The notes below the pieces were generated by a model. The model did not search any database. It was not told the DNA's origin and saw only the letters and a program-made list of their open reading frames with translations. A stretch of DNA of 64,000 bases from Scheffersomyces stipitis CBS 6054 (taxonomy: Eukaryota > Ascomycota > Pichiomycetes > Serinales > Debaryomycetaceae). The stretch is from the NCBI RefSeq assembly GCF_000209165.1, contig NC_009046.1, positions 1,426,001-1,490,000 on the forward strand. The letters are read 5' to 3'. Shown here piece after piece: positions 9,782 through 18,891 of this stretch. A program made the position numbers and the translations under genes. Each line of letters begins with the position of its first letter. Position 1 is the stretch's first letter.

Positions 9782-10060
9782 TCAGGCCTTGTTCACAGGA
9801 GCAGCAGTGATGATTTCTTCGTTGGAGTGGATGGTTGGCTCGAATGGCTCGAAGTCGATTTCGCTAGCGATCGAAGACACAGTAGCGGCAGAGGCGGTCA
9901 AGACGTCATCGTTGGACACCAAGGAGGTGTCAGTCAAGTTGTTGAAGTTGATGCACCTTTGCTTAGAAGAGAACAGTCTCAAGTTGTGCGATTGTACTGG
10001 AATCCAGCATCTGGAAGCGGTCTTGAAGGACGAGATGTTGAGCACTTTTCTCATGGACAT
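9782..10060 (-). CDS. Small unknown protein, probably mitochondrial
   Basis: I do not recognise this 92-residue product. The N-terminal third (MSMRKVLNISSFKTASR, then HNLRLFSSKQR) is basic and lacks acidic residues, like a mitochondrial presequence with an RLFSS-type cleavage region. The last 50 residues are acidic and Ser/Thr-rich without a transmembrane segment. Evidence that it is real: the minus-strand codons are almost all preferred ones (AAC, TTG, ATC, GAC, GTC). A TATAAAGG box also lies at 10155-10162 about 95 bp upstream of the ATG, and a CCG-N6-CGG inverted repeat (10245-10256) lies further up. The overlapping plus-strand ORF at 9723-10139 has poor codons and is rejected. Confidence 0.65.
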   Translation of the reverse strand: MSMRKVLNISSFKTASRCWIPVQSHNLRLFSSKQRCINFNNLTDTSLVSNDDVLTASAATVSSIASEIDFEPFEPTIHSNEEIITAAPVNKA

Positions 10061-10154
10061 TGTGAAGAGATCTTTGGAATATATTTGGGTAATACCAGAA
10101 GGTTTTTGTTTATTGAGAGAGCTGTGTCAATTTGGATAAGGGCAGATAGGTCCA

Positions 10155-10162
10155 CCTTTATA
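10155..10162 (-). promoter_or_regulatory. TATA box of the small minus-strand gene
   Basis: Read on the minus strand this is TATAAAGG, about 95 bp upstream of the ATG at 10060. The spacing is appropriate for a yeast TATA element. Confidence 0.5.
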
Positions 10163-10240
10163 GTTTGAAAAATTTTACGACGAAATCGGTAGTTATTTTT
10201 TGTCTGTATGAATCATCTGAAATTTTCTGTGCCTACCCCA

Positions 10241-10260
10241 GACTCCGTCGACCCGGAGTC
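10241..10260. promoter_or_regulatory. Inverted repeat with CCG-N6-CGG, possible zinc-cluster site
   Basis: GACTCCG (10241-10247) is perfectly repeated in inverse as CGGAGTC (10254-10260) with a 6 bp spacer. CGG half-sites in inverted or everted pairs are the classic target of fungal Zn2Cys6 regulators. It lies about 180 bp upstream of the small mitochondrial-like gene on the minus strand. Confidence 0.4.
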
Positions 10261-12176
10261 GCTCCATGTATGACTCAAGTGCTCATTTTATCGGAGCTGC
10301 GGGAGTTTTTTTAACGTCAGTAGCCATGGCGACTCTGCTTTACTGTGTGGGCGTGCGGAACCTTCATATAGCCGCTGCGCACTTGGTGACGGGATTTGAG
10401 TCTGCAGCGCAGAAAACCGAGGTTGACCGGAACTGGCTCCACAACCAGAGCCCAGATGGTGGCAGCGAGCCAATTGCAAACCATGTGTCAATTCGTATAT
10501 CCACCAGATCCTCTCTGTTGGTAACGGTCGGGTGGGCTCATATATCGAAGTGTCGAAATATCTGGCACAAGACGCTGTCTCCATGTTGCTCTTCCGGATC
10601 AAACCGTGGTGGTGTGAGTCTGATTGTCATTGAAGTCCACATTTGTGTCCGAGAAAGTGAGCAGTTCCGGTGTACAGCAAGTCCGCCAGCCCGAGCACTG
10701 GAAAACAGTGCGGTCGGATCTCGGAGCCGGCATCAGGAGACATTTGTCTGATAGAATCGTGCAACACCATTGGATAGAGCCATACTGGCAGAGCCACGGA
10801 CGGGCACATGATCTACGGCAAAGGAGTACGAACAAGATCCACGGATGAATACCGGTGCTACCATCATGGGTTCGGGCAGTCGGAGAATCACCACAATTAC
10901 TCAGTAAAAAACCATTGCCCGTATTTCCATGCAAAAGTGGTGAGCTCATGGTCTCAGGAAGGTTCCGCAATCTACAGAAGTGCTGAATCGAACAATTAGC
11001 GTGGAAATCTGAGCTGATGATGTCACCGGAAAGACGAAAACACAACGCTGCCAGCCGTTGTCACCATACACACCTCCTACACGGCAGAGTCTCATAGCCT
11101 AAATACAGAAGAGTGGATGAGTTATAGGCTTGTGATTTGGTCGAAACTTTTCATTGCCCCATAGTCGCATAATCATGAAATCTGGGGTATCTGAGATTGT
11201 GCTCGTTGAGGTCATCTCCAACACGCAAAGGCTGTGCAAGAATGGCCCGTAATCTGAACAGAGTCCCTTGGACTCGTCTGAAATACATGAAAGTCACCGC
11301 AACTCTCGGTCTTGCTCCCTGTCCCCGGCTGCTAAATCAGTCAACGAATAAAATCTTATGTATTGTGGCGCTACCATAAGAGAGATGACTATGCCCCGGT
11401 GACGAACTTCTGGCGTAACCCGGTGGATGTCATTGGCTGGCCGATACTGAAGGGCTTGTGTGGTTTGGCTGCCAATTGCAGAGATCTCTCGCCCTGGCAA
11501 GAGACTGGCAAGCTGTCCATAGTGAAAGTGCAAGTAAATGTCGTTCTACCAGATTCCTAATTCTCACAGTAGACATTCCCTAAGGCCGAGGCTGCCCATT
11601 ACAGACTGCGAGCTTCTAACGACCTCCACTGATTTTGCACGTGCACAAGCCCTAGTCTGCCGACCGCCCCCAACTTCCACTTCATCTTGAAATCTGGGGG
11701 TGAAGAGTTTGGGAACTCTTCTATAGGTTTGGTAACTAGAATAAAAGAGAGAGCCGAAACAGCCAAATAGGAACTTCGCAACCGTAGCAATACTCAAATC
11801 GGAATATCATAATACAAATCCCTTCTGTTGCCTCTACAATCTACGGCTGAATCCACTTTAGCGAAAGCATAGAAGAATTCAGAATAGGAACAGAATAGCC
11901 ACATAGTTGAGATCCAAATATATCAACAGACAGGTTTTGCAATTTCAACATTTGCAATATACAATTGCTATTGAAGTATTGACAATTTCATCGAATTGCT
12001 GAAGCCACTCTATTCGACTTCATTGACGCTTGACAACTCATACGATCCTTACTACTTGTGATTATCATTCTTATAGCTTCGGTTGAAATCTTGTAAAATT
12101 GATAATAACTTGGTTTCAAAACGAGTTCTTTCACCTTCTTTCTATATCACACTGATCTTCTTGTAATAGCTTCACA
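10261..12176. other. Long gene-free stretch upstream of the PDH kinase
   Basis: Together with the promoter just left of it this is about 2.1 kb without a supportable gene. Overlapping ORFs of 60-160 codons occur on both strands between 10266 and 11800, and the part 10240-11700 is visibly richer in G and C than its flanks, but no frame gives a recognisable domain. It may be a decayed coding sequence or a long regulatory region. One GCGCTACCAT copy lies at 11368-11377. Confidence 0.45.
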
Positions 12177-13730
12177 ATGGGTACAGGCTGGCTGTTGACG
12201 TCAGTCCTCAGAGACAAGATTCTCCAGTATGCTGCCTACAAACAAACATCTATTTCGCTTAGGCAGATGGTGCAATTTGGACCCAATCCCAGCCCAGGCT
12301 CCATCTTCCTAGCCTCGCAATTCATTGTAGAAGAGCTTCCTATTAGATTAGCTCTTAAGGTCAAGGACTTGGAAAATGCCCCGCTGGACTTGAACAAGAT
12401 GCCCTCAACCATTAAAGTGAAGAACTGGTACGCGCAGTCGTTCCAGGAACTCACAGAATTGCCGAAGCCGACCATCAGTCCAGCATTGTACAAACTCTTG
12501 TATCCCAATGGGGAGAGCGTAAACTCTGGACCAAACGGTGCACAGAACATTAATGAGGCTGACACCACAGAAAACATCGCCAAAACAGAACCTATTGTCG
12601 CCACCAACCTCGACACAAACCCTGCCATCAATAACATTTTCTCAGACGATGGTATCGTAATCCGCCATCATCACCATCACAATAATGTTAGCAATCCAGG
12701 ACAAAGCCCGAATCTGTCTCTGAGACTCAGATCCGAGTCGCCTACCTTTGGTAAAACTTACTACTCTTCTTGTCCCTCTAACATCGTGTGGCCAAAAGAG
12801 GTATATGACTACAACAGACTAGTATGTGATGCTCTCACCAAAATCAAGAAGCGTCACGACGCCACTGTAGCTACCATGGCCCAAGGTGTCCAGGAGTGGA
12901 AGGCTGAGCATAAGACGGTGTTTGTAAACTCTCAGATCCAGACCTTCTTGGACCGCTTCTACATGTCACGTATTGGTATCCGGATGCTTATGGGCCAACA
13001 CATTGCGCTCAACATGGCCCAGGCCTCACCCACAAAGCAGAGAATAAGCTCATTCCTCAATGGTTCCAACACCGGAGGTAATAAGAACAAGTCCAACTAC
13101 GTAGGTGTCATTTGCATTGACTGTAATGTTGGTGAAATTGCAGAAGATGCCATCGAAACAGCCAAGTACATCTGTGAAGAGTACTACGGTTTGTTTGAGG
13201 CACCCGAAATCCAGCTCATAGCTCCACAGAACGATATCAACTTCATGTATGTACCTGGACACTTGATCCACATGTTATTTGAGACCTTGAAGAATTCGCT
13301 TAGAGCTACTATCGAGTTCCACATGCCCCGTCTTAAGGCAGAGATGTTGGCCGCAAACCCAAAACTCAAGGAAGAAGACATCGACATCAACGACTTGACC
13401 TTCCCATCCATCAAGGTGATCATTCTGGAAGGCGACGAAGATATCGCAGTCAAAATCAGTGACGAAGGTGGTGGAATTGCCCGTAGCGAAGTGCCGCTCA
13501 TCTGGACATACTTGTATACGACTGTGAGTGAAACACCAACGCTTGATGCCGAGTACAACCAGACTTCGTTCAAGGCTCCTATGGCTGGGTTCGGCTACGG
13601 TTTGCCCATTTCGAGATTGTATGCTCAGTACTTTGGCGGCGACTTGAAGTTGATCTCCATGGAAGGCTACGGTACTGATGTTTACTTACACTTGAACAAG
13701 TTGAGCAGCTCATCTGAGCCTTTGCCTTGA
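12177..13730 (+). CDS. Mitochondrial pyruvate dehydrogenase kinase (Pkp1/Pkp2-type)
   Basis: This is a GHKL-type protein kinase of the PDK/BCKDK family that phosphorylates the E1-alpha subunit of pyruvate dehydrogenase in the mitochondrial matrix. The 517-residue protein has the BCDHK helical domain at the N-terminus (roughly 15-290, including MPSTIKVKNWYAQSFQEL). The ATP-binding lid follows: the N-box with E369 and K372-N373, the DEGGG motif from D429, and the GFGYGLPISRLY G2 box from G471. A low-complexity insert (about 120-200) includes five consecutive histidines. I cannot say from memory whether it is Pkp1 or Pkp2. The ATG at 12177 gives a short N-terminus typical of yeast PDKs. Confidence 0.9.
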   Translation: MGTGWLLTSVLRDKILQYAAYKQTSISLRQMVQFGPNPSPGSIFLASQFIVEELPIRLALKVKDLENAPLDLNKMPSTIKVKNWYAQSFQELTELPKPTISPALYKLLYPNGESVNSGPNGAQNINEADTTENIAKTEPIVATNLDTNPAINNIFSDDGIVIRHHHHHNNVSNPGQSPNLSLRLRSESPTFGKTYYSSCPSNIVWPKEVYDYNRLVCDALTKIKKRHDATVATMAQGVQEWKAEHKTVFVNSQIQTFLDRFYMSRIGIRMLMGQHIALNMAQASPTKQRISSFLNGSNTGGNKNKSNYVGVICIDCNVGEIAEDAIETAKYICEEYYGLFEAPEIQLIAPQNDINFMYVPGHLIHMLFETLKNSLRATIEFHMPRLKAEMLAANPKLKEEDIDINDLTFPSIKVIILEGDEDIAVKISDEGGGIARSEVPLIWTYLYTTVSETPTLDAEYNQTSFKAPMAGFGYGLPISRLYAQYFGGDLKLISMEGYGTDVYLHLNKLSSSSEPLP

Positions 13731-13815
13731 TGTATACAGCTAGTAGATCTTATTTATTATGAGATGAAGGAGACGAAAAGTAGTTTATGAAGAAAGTTTA
13801 CTTCAGATGACTGGG

Positions 13816-13875
13816 AACTCTATATGACTAAGTTCTATATGAAAGAGTTCTATATGACAGAGTTCTATACGAAAA
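13816..13875. repeat. Four 15 bp tandem repeats
   Basis: Four units of the form AGTTCTATATGAAAG with slight variation run head to tail at 13816-13830, 13831-13845, 13846-13860 and 13861-13875. They lie in the 3' flank of the kinase gene. Confidence 0.8.
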
Positions 13876-14567
13876 GAGAATATATATTCATGAAATGTTG
13901 GTATATTGATTGTGTAAATGAATTCTGAAACTAAACGCACTTTTCGCAGCCATATCCAGCGATAAGGGCCGGATTAATGTTACAGCCGTAGATGAATTTA
14001 TATATCTGGACAGCTTTTCCTATATTGAACAATAAGGTATAAGTATATCATGGTGGACACTTGTATCTAACTGTAATCACGACTAGTCCGTCCAGTATTC
14101 CAAATTTACCCACATGCTCTCTCTCTTTATAACTCATTAATTTCCCACTAAACTCTCGCTATTTTCAAATTCATGTCGCTAATTCTTACAAATTTTCTCG
14201 CTAGTCTCGACCAGACAAACATCCGCCACCGCTCAGTATTCTCTCTCTAGGTCTTAATGCACTCCCTCGCTATTTTCCAATGCTTCCTCGCTAATTCTCT
14301 TTTTTCTGTGCAGCCCCGTCCTTATTTCCCCATACTGATTCCCCACCCGCGCTTTAGCCGAGGACAAAGTCACAAGCCTGAGGTCGACTCGATTCACAAG
14401 TTTCTGACCGCCTTCACTCATTTATATCCACTGAACCATCAGACTGGCCTGACAAGCTCAACAGCGCCGCCTTCCAACTCGGCTCAATTTCAGCATACTG
14501 TATAAACAAATCCAGAGAAGCATATTTATCCGTTCATTTATATTCCTTTCGTACTCATTCGTTTTAT

Positions 14568-14575
14568 TCACGTGA
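14568..14575. promoter_or_regulatory. TCACGTGA E-box upstream of PEX13
   Basis: This perfect octamer sits about 120 bp upstream of the PEX13 start, a usual distance for an activator site. Cbf1-type binding is inferred from the motif only. Confidence 0.45.
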
Positions 14576-14692
14576 CCCGCGACTCATCAATTTGACAATT
14601 TGTTATTGAATCTCCATACTTTTTTCCATTACCTCCACTCTTCTTTTTCTTCATTCACATCTCAAATACACATAAGTTAGCAAATAAGCAGC

Positions 14693-16033
14693 ATGTCTTC
14701 TGCTCCTAGAACAAAGCCGTGGGAAGTCAGCTCTGGAACCTCAGCTGCTGCCGTGTCCGGCTCCGCTTCCGGAGCTATACCCTCGCAAACTTCTACTCCC
14801 ATAAACCCATCAGCATCTACATCCTCATCAATAAACACATCAGCTGGACCGGGCGCCATTCCGGAAAGACCCCAGCTGCTCACAGCCGACTTCGGTTCCA
14901 TGGCCTCAGCTTCACCCTACGGCGGTGCTGGTATGACCAACGGTATGGGTGGTGTCGGCGCTACCAACTCCGCATATGGTTCGACTGGCTATGGAGCCAA
15001 CCGGTATGGGATGGGATCGTATGGGCTGCTGATGTATGGGTCCGGGATGGGCTCTGGAATGTATGGGCTGTCGATGTATGGCGGTCTCGGTTCTTCTATG
15101 TATGGTGGTGGTTATGGCTCTGGAATGTATGGCATGGGAGGGTACGGTTCAGGCATGTACGGAATGGGAGGTTATGGCTCAGGCATGTATGGCCAGCCAG
15201 GAATGATGGGAGGAGCTTTGGGTGAAGGTACCCAGGCCACCTTCCAGCTTATTGAGTCGATTATAGGAGCTGTGGGAGGTTTTGCTCAGATGTTGGAGGC
15301 TACTTATATGGCAACGCATTCTTCATTTTTCACAATGGTTTCGTTGGCGGAGCAGTTTGGAAACTTGAAAAATGCTTTGGGATCTCTTTTGGGTATCTAT
15401 GCTTTGATTGCTTTTATCAAGAAGATCTTCTACAAAGTCACGGGCCAGACGTACAACTACGGCATGAACTTGAAAGAGTTCTCCAAGTTCGAGAAACAAC
15501 AGAAGAAGCTTGAAGACAATATCAAGAGGCAACAAGGCCAATTGGCTGGCTCCAGTAAATCCAGAATCTCTCTTAAACCATTATTGCTCTTTTTGGCAGC
15601 CTCCATAGGATTCCCTTACTTGTTGAGTAAGGCCATTCAGAAGCTCAATGAGCAGAACCAGCGTAGACAACGTGAACAACAACAACTCATGGGACCTGGT
15701 GGTGCTCCGTTTGATCCCAATAACTTGCAATTTGCTAAGACATTGTATGAGTTCAATCCAGAGAACCCCAACATGGAAATCGAGTTGAAGCCCAACGAGT
15801 TGGTGGCCATTCTTTCCAAGCTTGATCCTTTAGGAAACGAAAGCAAGTGGTGGAAGGTCAGATCCAGACTGGGTAAAGTAGGGTACGTTCCTCTGAACTA
15901 CTTGAGTGTCATAGATCGTAAACCCTTACCGGCACAAGAGCTTCCTCCACCTTCTATGGCAGCTGCACCAGAAGCAGCACCAGCTGTGGAGATTAACGAA
16001 AAGGCATTCAATGAGTTCCAGAAGGGATTCTGA
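14693..16033 (+). CDS. PEX13: Peroxisomal membrane docking protein Pex13
   Basis: This component of the peroxisomal import docking complex (with Pex14 and Pex17) binds the receptor Pex5. The 446-residue protein has a Ser/Thr/Pro-rich start containing the KPWE motif, then a long Tyr-Gly-Met-Ser repeat region (about 75-170). Next come helical and membrane segments (around 205-245 and 292-315), and an SH3 domain at about 345-410 with the ALYDF-like motif TLYEF, the WWKV tryptophans and the YVPLNYLSV end. In the repeat, CTG codons occupy Ser positions, as expected for a CUG-Ser yeast. A TCACGTGA box lies about 120 bp upstream. Confidence 0.95.
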   Translation: MSSAPRTKPWEVSSGTSAAAVSGSASGAIPSQTSTPINPSASTSSSINTSAGPGAIPERPQLLTADFGSMASASPYGGAGMTNGMGGVGATNSAYGSTGYGANRYGMGSYGLLMYGSGMGSGMYGLSMYGGLGSSMYGGGYGSGMYGMGGYGSGMYGMGGYGSGMYGQPGMMGGALGEGTQATFQLIESIIGAVGGFAQMLEATYMATHSSFFTMVSLAEQFGNLKNALGSLLGIYALIAFIKKIFYKVTGQTYNYGMNLKEFSKFEKQQKKLEDNIKRQQGQLAGSSKSRISLKPLLLFLAASIGFPYLLSKAIQKLNEQNQRRQREQQQLMGPGGAPFDPNNLQFAKTLYEFNPENPNMEIELKPNELVAILSKLDPLGNESKWWKVRSRLGKVGYVPLNYLSVIDRKPLPAQELPPPSMAAAPEAAPAVEINEKAFNEFQKGF

Positions 16034-16344
16034 TCATGAAATTATAGGATCTAGTTACGTTAAAATGTATAATATTTATTGGCGATTTGGGGTAGACTAT
16101 CAATATTGATAGGGCCCGAATGTATGCTCCATCATAAGCTCTATCGACAGTGTTATTCTTCTTTATCATTTCTTGCCCTTCTAAATTTATCATAGGGTAT
16201 CCTTGATCCTCATTCTTCGTTATCATCTTATATGTTTCATTATTACACTACGGTTTTCTCATTTTTATTCGGAACACCATATTCAATTGATGATACTACA
16301 GTTGAAACTTCACTAACATCTATTTGATATACTTTATCTATTTA
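16034..16344. other. Convergent 3' region between PEX13 and SAN1
   Basis: This is an AT-rich spacer with no gene; it holds the 3' flanks of two facing genes. Confidence 0.6.
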
Positions 16345-17955
16345 CTATGATTGCTCGTTATTGGGTCTCGTGTATGGATGAATACGTCCTGACTGACCTC
16401 CAGTTCTACGGGCTCGTTCTGGACCTCCAGTTCCTCCCTGCACTTCGGGGCTGGAACTTCTCAGCAGCCACAACGGCGTCAACGCACCAGGAACATTGTC
16501 ATTGGGTGAAAGACTCTCGTTTCTGGTAGGTACTACAGCACGGTGAGTGAGGGGATTGACGGGAACCATACGGATTCTGACTTGTGCACCTGTTGGGTCA
16601 TTGTCTTGAATTGTGATATTTGGTCCAAACTGAACATAGGGATTAAAGGTAGAACGGTAGGTAGTTGTTGTTGTGGTAGAACCATCAGCATTTATTGTAG
16701 TGGTAGTAGTACCATTCAAAGGAGTGCCATTAGAAGTAACTATAGGATCGCCGTTACCATTATTACCATTATTTCCATCATTACCATTATTGTTTACATT
16801 AGTTGTGGTTGTAGTTGTATTTGTTTCTGGTCTTACTACCGTAGATGGAGCTCGTCCTTGAGCTTGTTGACCCTGTCCTTGTTGACCTTGATTTGCCGGT
16901 GTGAACGGCGCTTGGTTAAGCCGTGAAAATTGCCTGAAAGGCAAAACATGAGCACCAGCTTCTGGAAAAGGAAAGCGTCTAGGTAGGATCAAGGAAGGGT
17001 CCCTAGTTCTAGTAGGTGAATAGCCTCTTGGAGAGGAATCTCCGTATGCAACAGCCCAGTTCTGTGGCATGTACGAGTCTGTAAGTGGTGTAATTGCGGA
17101 ACTGAACGGTCTTCTGTATGGGTTGAACACATCAGTGCTATGGTCCACAATCTGGCTAATAGCACCTTGGCGATCGTTAAAGTTAGACAGAATATTATCT
17201 GCAACCTCAGCGACTCTTCTCGCAGAAATGGAGTTTTCCTCCTGTGCTGATTTGACTTCTTTACGACATAAGGGACAACTCACATTCGATTTCAACCATT
17301 CCACAATGCACGGCTTGCCAAAAACGTGATCGCAGCTTGGCATTTTGACAGGTACATGGCCCTCTGCCTTAGCTTCGTCAAGTCTTCGTTTCTTTTCTCC
17401 ATCTGCCTTGGCTTCGTCTACATAGCCAGGAAAGTAATCGTCTGCATTAGCCTCCTCAAAAGTTACAAGGTTTCTTGTAGGAAAACGGATATAATTCAGC
17501 GAAGTTTCATCTACAGGCATGAATAACGATGGATCGGTGAACTGCTGTTTCTTCTGAATTGTTTCCTGCTTTATGTCCTGATTTCCAAGCAAATCACAAA
17601 GCTCTAGGTCTTGCTCCACGATCTGGGCAATGGATTCTTTGTCCTTGCACAACTTACCGGAGCGGCGAGTTTTGCCTCCTCTGCTATGGTCAATGCTGTT
17701 TTCACTGTCTGACTCATTTTTGTGTGGATCAGAATACGCATCATAGCAGATGGGACAGTCCTTTTCGTCCAATGTCTCCAAATCTACACTTATCAAACTG
17801 TCTATAGCCTCTTCAGATGCCAGCTTTCTCTGTGGAAGCAACCCGCTAGCTGTTAGGGCTCTGTCCAACATGTTGCGGAGCCATTGCATGTCTACATTGG
17901 AGGCTGAGTCTACGTCCAAGTTCATGACAGTCGTTTCAAGAAAAGCAGGATCCAT
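16345..17955 (-). CDS. SAN1: Nuclear quality-control ubiquitin ligase San1
   Basis: This RING E3 ligase targets misfolded nuclear proteins for proteasomal degradation. The 536-residue protein has a split RING: C67 and C70 in DCPICYDAY, then about 137 residues of charged, probably disordered insert. The second half follows, with C208-D-H210, the FGKPCIVEW segment (C216) and C227-P-L-C230. The CxHxFGxxCI pattern in place of the standard central ligand is typical of San1. The C-terminal half is disordered and rich in Asn, Thr, Gly and Gln, which fits the known flexible substrate-binding regions of San1. There is no transmembrane segment. Confidence 0.85.
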   Translation of the reverse strand: MDPAFLETTVMNLDVDSASNVDMQWLRNMLDRALTASGLLPQRKLASEEAIDSLISVDLETLDEKDCPICYDAYSDPHKNESDSENSIDHSRGGKTRRSGKLCKDKESIAQIVEQDLELCDLLGNQDIKQETIQKKQQFTDPSLFMPVDETSLNYIRFPTRNLVTFEEANADDYFPGYVDEAKADGEKKRRLDEAKAEGHVPVKMPSCDHVFGKPCIVEWLKSNVSCPLCRKEVKSAQEENSISARRVAEVADNILSNFNDRQGAISQIVDHSTDVFNPYRRPFSSAITPLTDSYMPQNWAVAYGDSSPRGYSPTRTRDPSLILPRRFPFPEAGAHVLPFRQFSRLNQAPFTPANQGQQGQGQQAQGRAPSTVVRPETNTTTTTTNVNNNGNDGNNGNNGNGDPIVTSNGTPLNGTTTTTINADGSTTTTTTYRSTFNPYVQFGPNITIQDNDPTGAQVRIRMVPVNPLTHRAVVPTRNESLSPNDNVPGALTPLWLLRSSSPEVQGGTGGPERARRTGGQSGRIHPYTRPNNEQS

Positions 17956-18891
17956 ATGAAAGTGATGTTTGAGTGAGATTATCAGAATAGGAAATAAAGG
18001 GTAGACCGATTTATATTGTTATAGTGTTTATCTGTACTTTGGCGGGTCTAATTGAATTATTGAAGCTTTCACTTCAATATATGGATACAAGGTTGAAGAC
18101 AAGGTGAATTGCGGATTTTCAGGTTAACGCAGTGCTTGACACTATTGAAATAGTTGTAAATTTCGTATTGTTGTAGAAATCACACGATGAACTTCTTCAG
18201 CGTGATCTATGGTAGTGACGACTCTAAAGTGGCCATCAATGTGAACAATCAAGTCGTGCTTCTTAATTGTAACTATACTCTGTGTTTGTAAGCTTATAGA
18301 TTAAGACTGAGATGCTGATATGTTCAGATACGACCGAATTTCTTTTATCGACCTTATGCGGTTTCTTCGCAACCTTTGCTCTAAGCAGTATATATCCAGC
18401 CTAAATTGTATATTCAGCTTATCAGAAAGAAAGAATATGTATGTAATATAAAATTCAAGCGACCTGGCTCTTAGTATTCCTAAGATTCAAGTCTATATCC
18501 TGCATGTTGACACGCCTGAAATTGTTAACTATGGCACATCTGATATGAGAACTAGAATTCTACTCTATATATATGTATGATAGTACCTAGACATGTGACG
18601 ATAGAAGAGAACTGACGGTGGTTCATCTCCTTGTAGGAAAATGAAAAATAGAGAGCTGTAGAAAATCTCGTCTCCTCATTCTCTGTATAACAATCCAATA
18701 GAATCCGAAACAAGTTTTGTAGTAATGAAGAGATTCATTTCAATAGTCCAGTAGTAATTGTCGACTAGTAGCTCTATAAGAGATCAACTGTATCTTTGTG
18801 CAATCTATCACCTCTTGTTATTCCTCTATCTTTCGTACTATCTTTCAATTTTTTCATATCTTTTCTTCAATATGTCTCAAGACATTTTGTA
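17956..18891. other. Intergenic region between RNA15 and SAN1
   Basis: This is the SAN1 promoter side joined to the 3' flank of RNA15. It contains one small plus-strand ORF (18187-18291) described separately. Otherwise nothing is recognisable. Confidence 0.5.
18187..18291 (+). CDS. Possible small ORF or first exon
   Basis: A 34-codon ORF starts at 18187 (MNFFSVIYGSDDSKVAIN) with good yeast codons. The stop overlaps a GTAAGC donor-like sequence at 18288. If an unusually short 40 nt intron ending at TTCAG (18327) were removed, the frame would continue to about 75 codons. I do not recognise the product, and the intron lacks a TACTAAC branch point. It may be chance. Confidence 0.2.
   Translation: MNFFSVIYGSDDSKVAINVNNQVVLLNCNYTLCL

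Larger units (their letters stand above)
13731..14692. other. Intergenic region upstream of PEX13
   Basis: No gene is seen. It contains a short 15 bp tandem repeat (13816-13875) just after the kinase gene and a TCACGTGA octamer (14568-14575) about 120 bp upstream of the PEX13 ATG. The remainder is pyrimidine-rich on the plus strand. Confidence 0.55.

Noticed and set aside
9723..10168. Overlapping plus-strand ORFs of 138 and 113 codons
   Set aside because: The minus-strand frame has near-optimal codons and a TATA box; these are its shadows.
10266..11045. Overlapping ORFs of 104-161 codons on both strands as possible genes
   Set aside because: No frame shows a domain or yeast-like codon bias; treated as an unexplained stretch instead.
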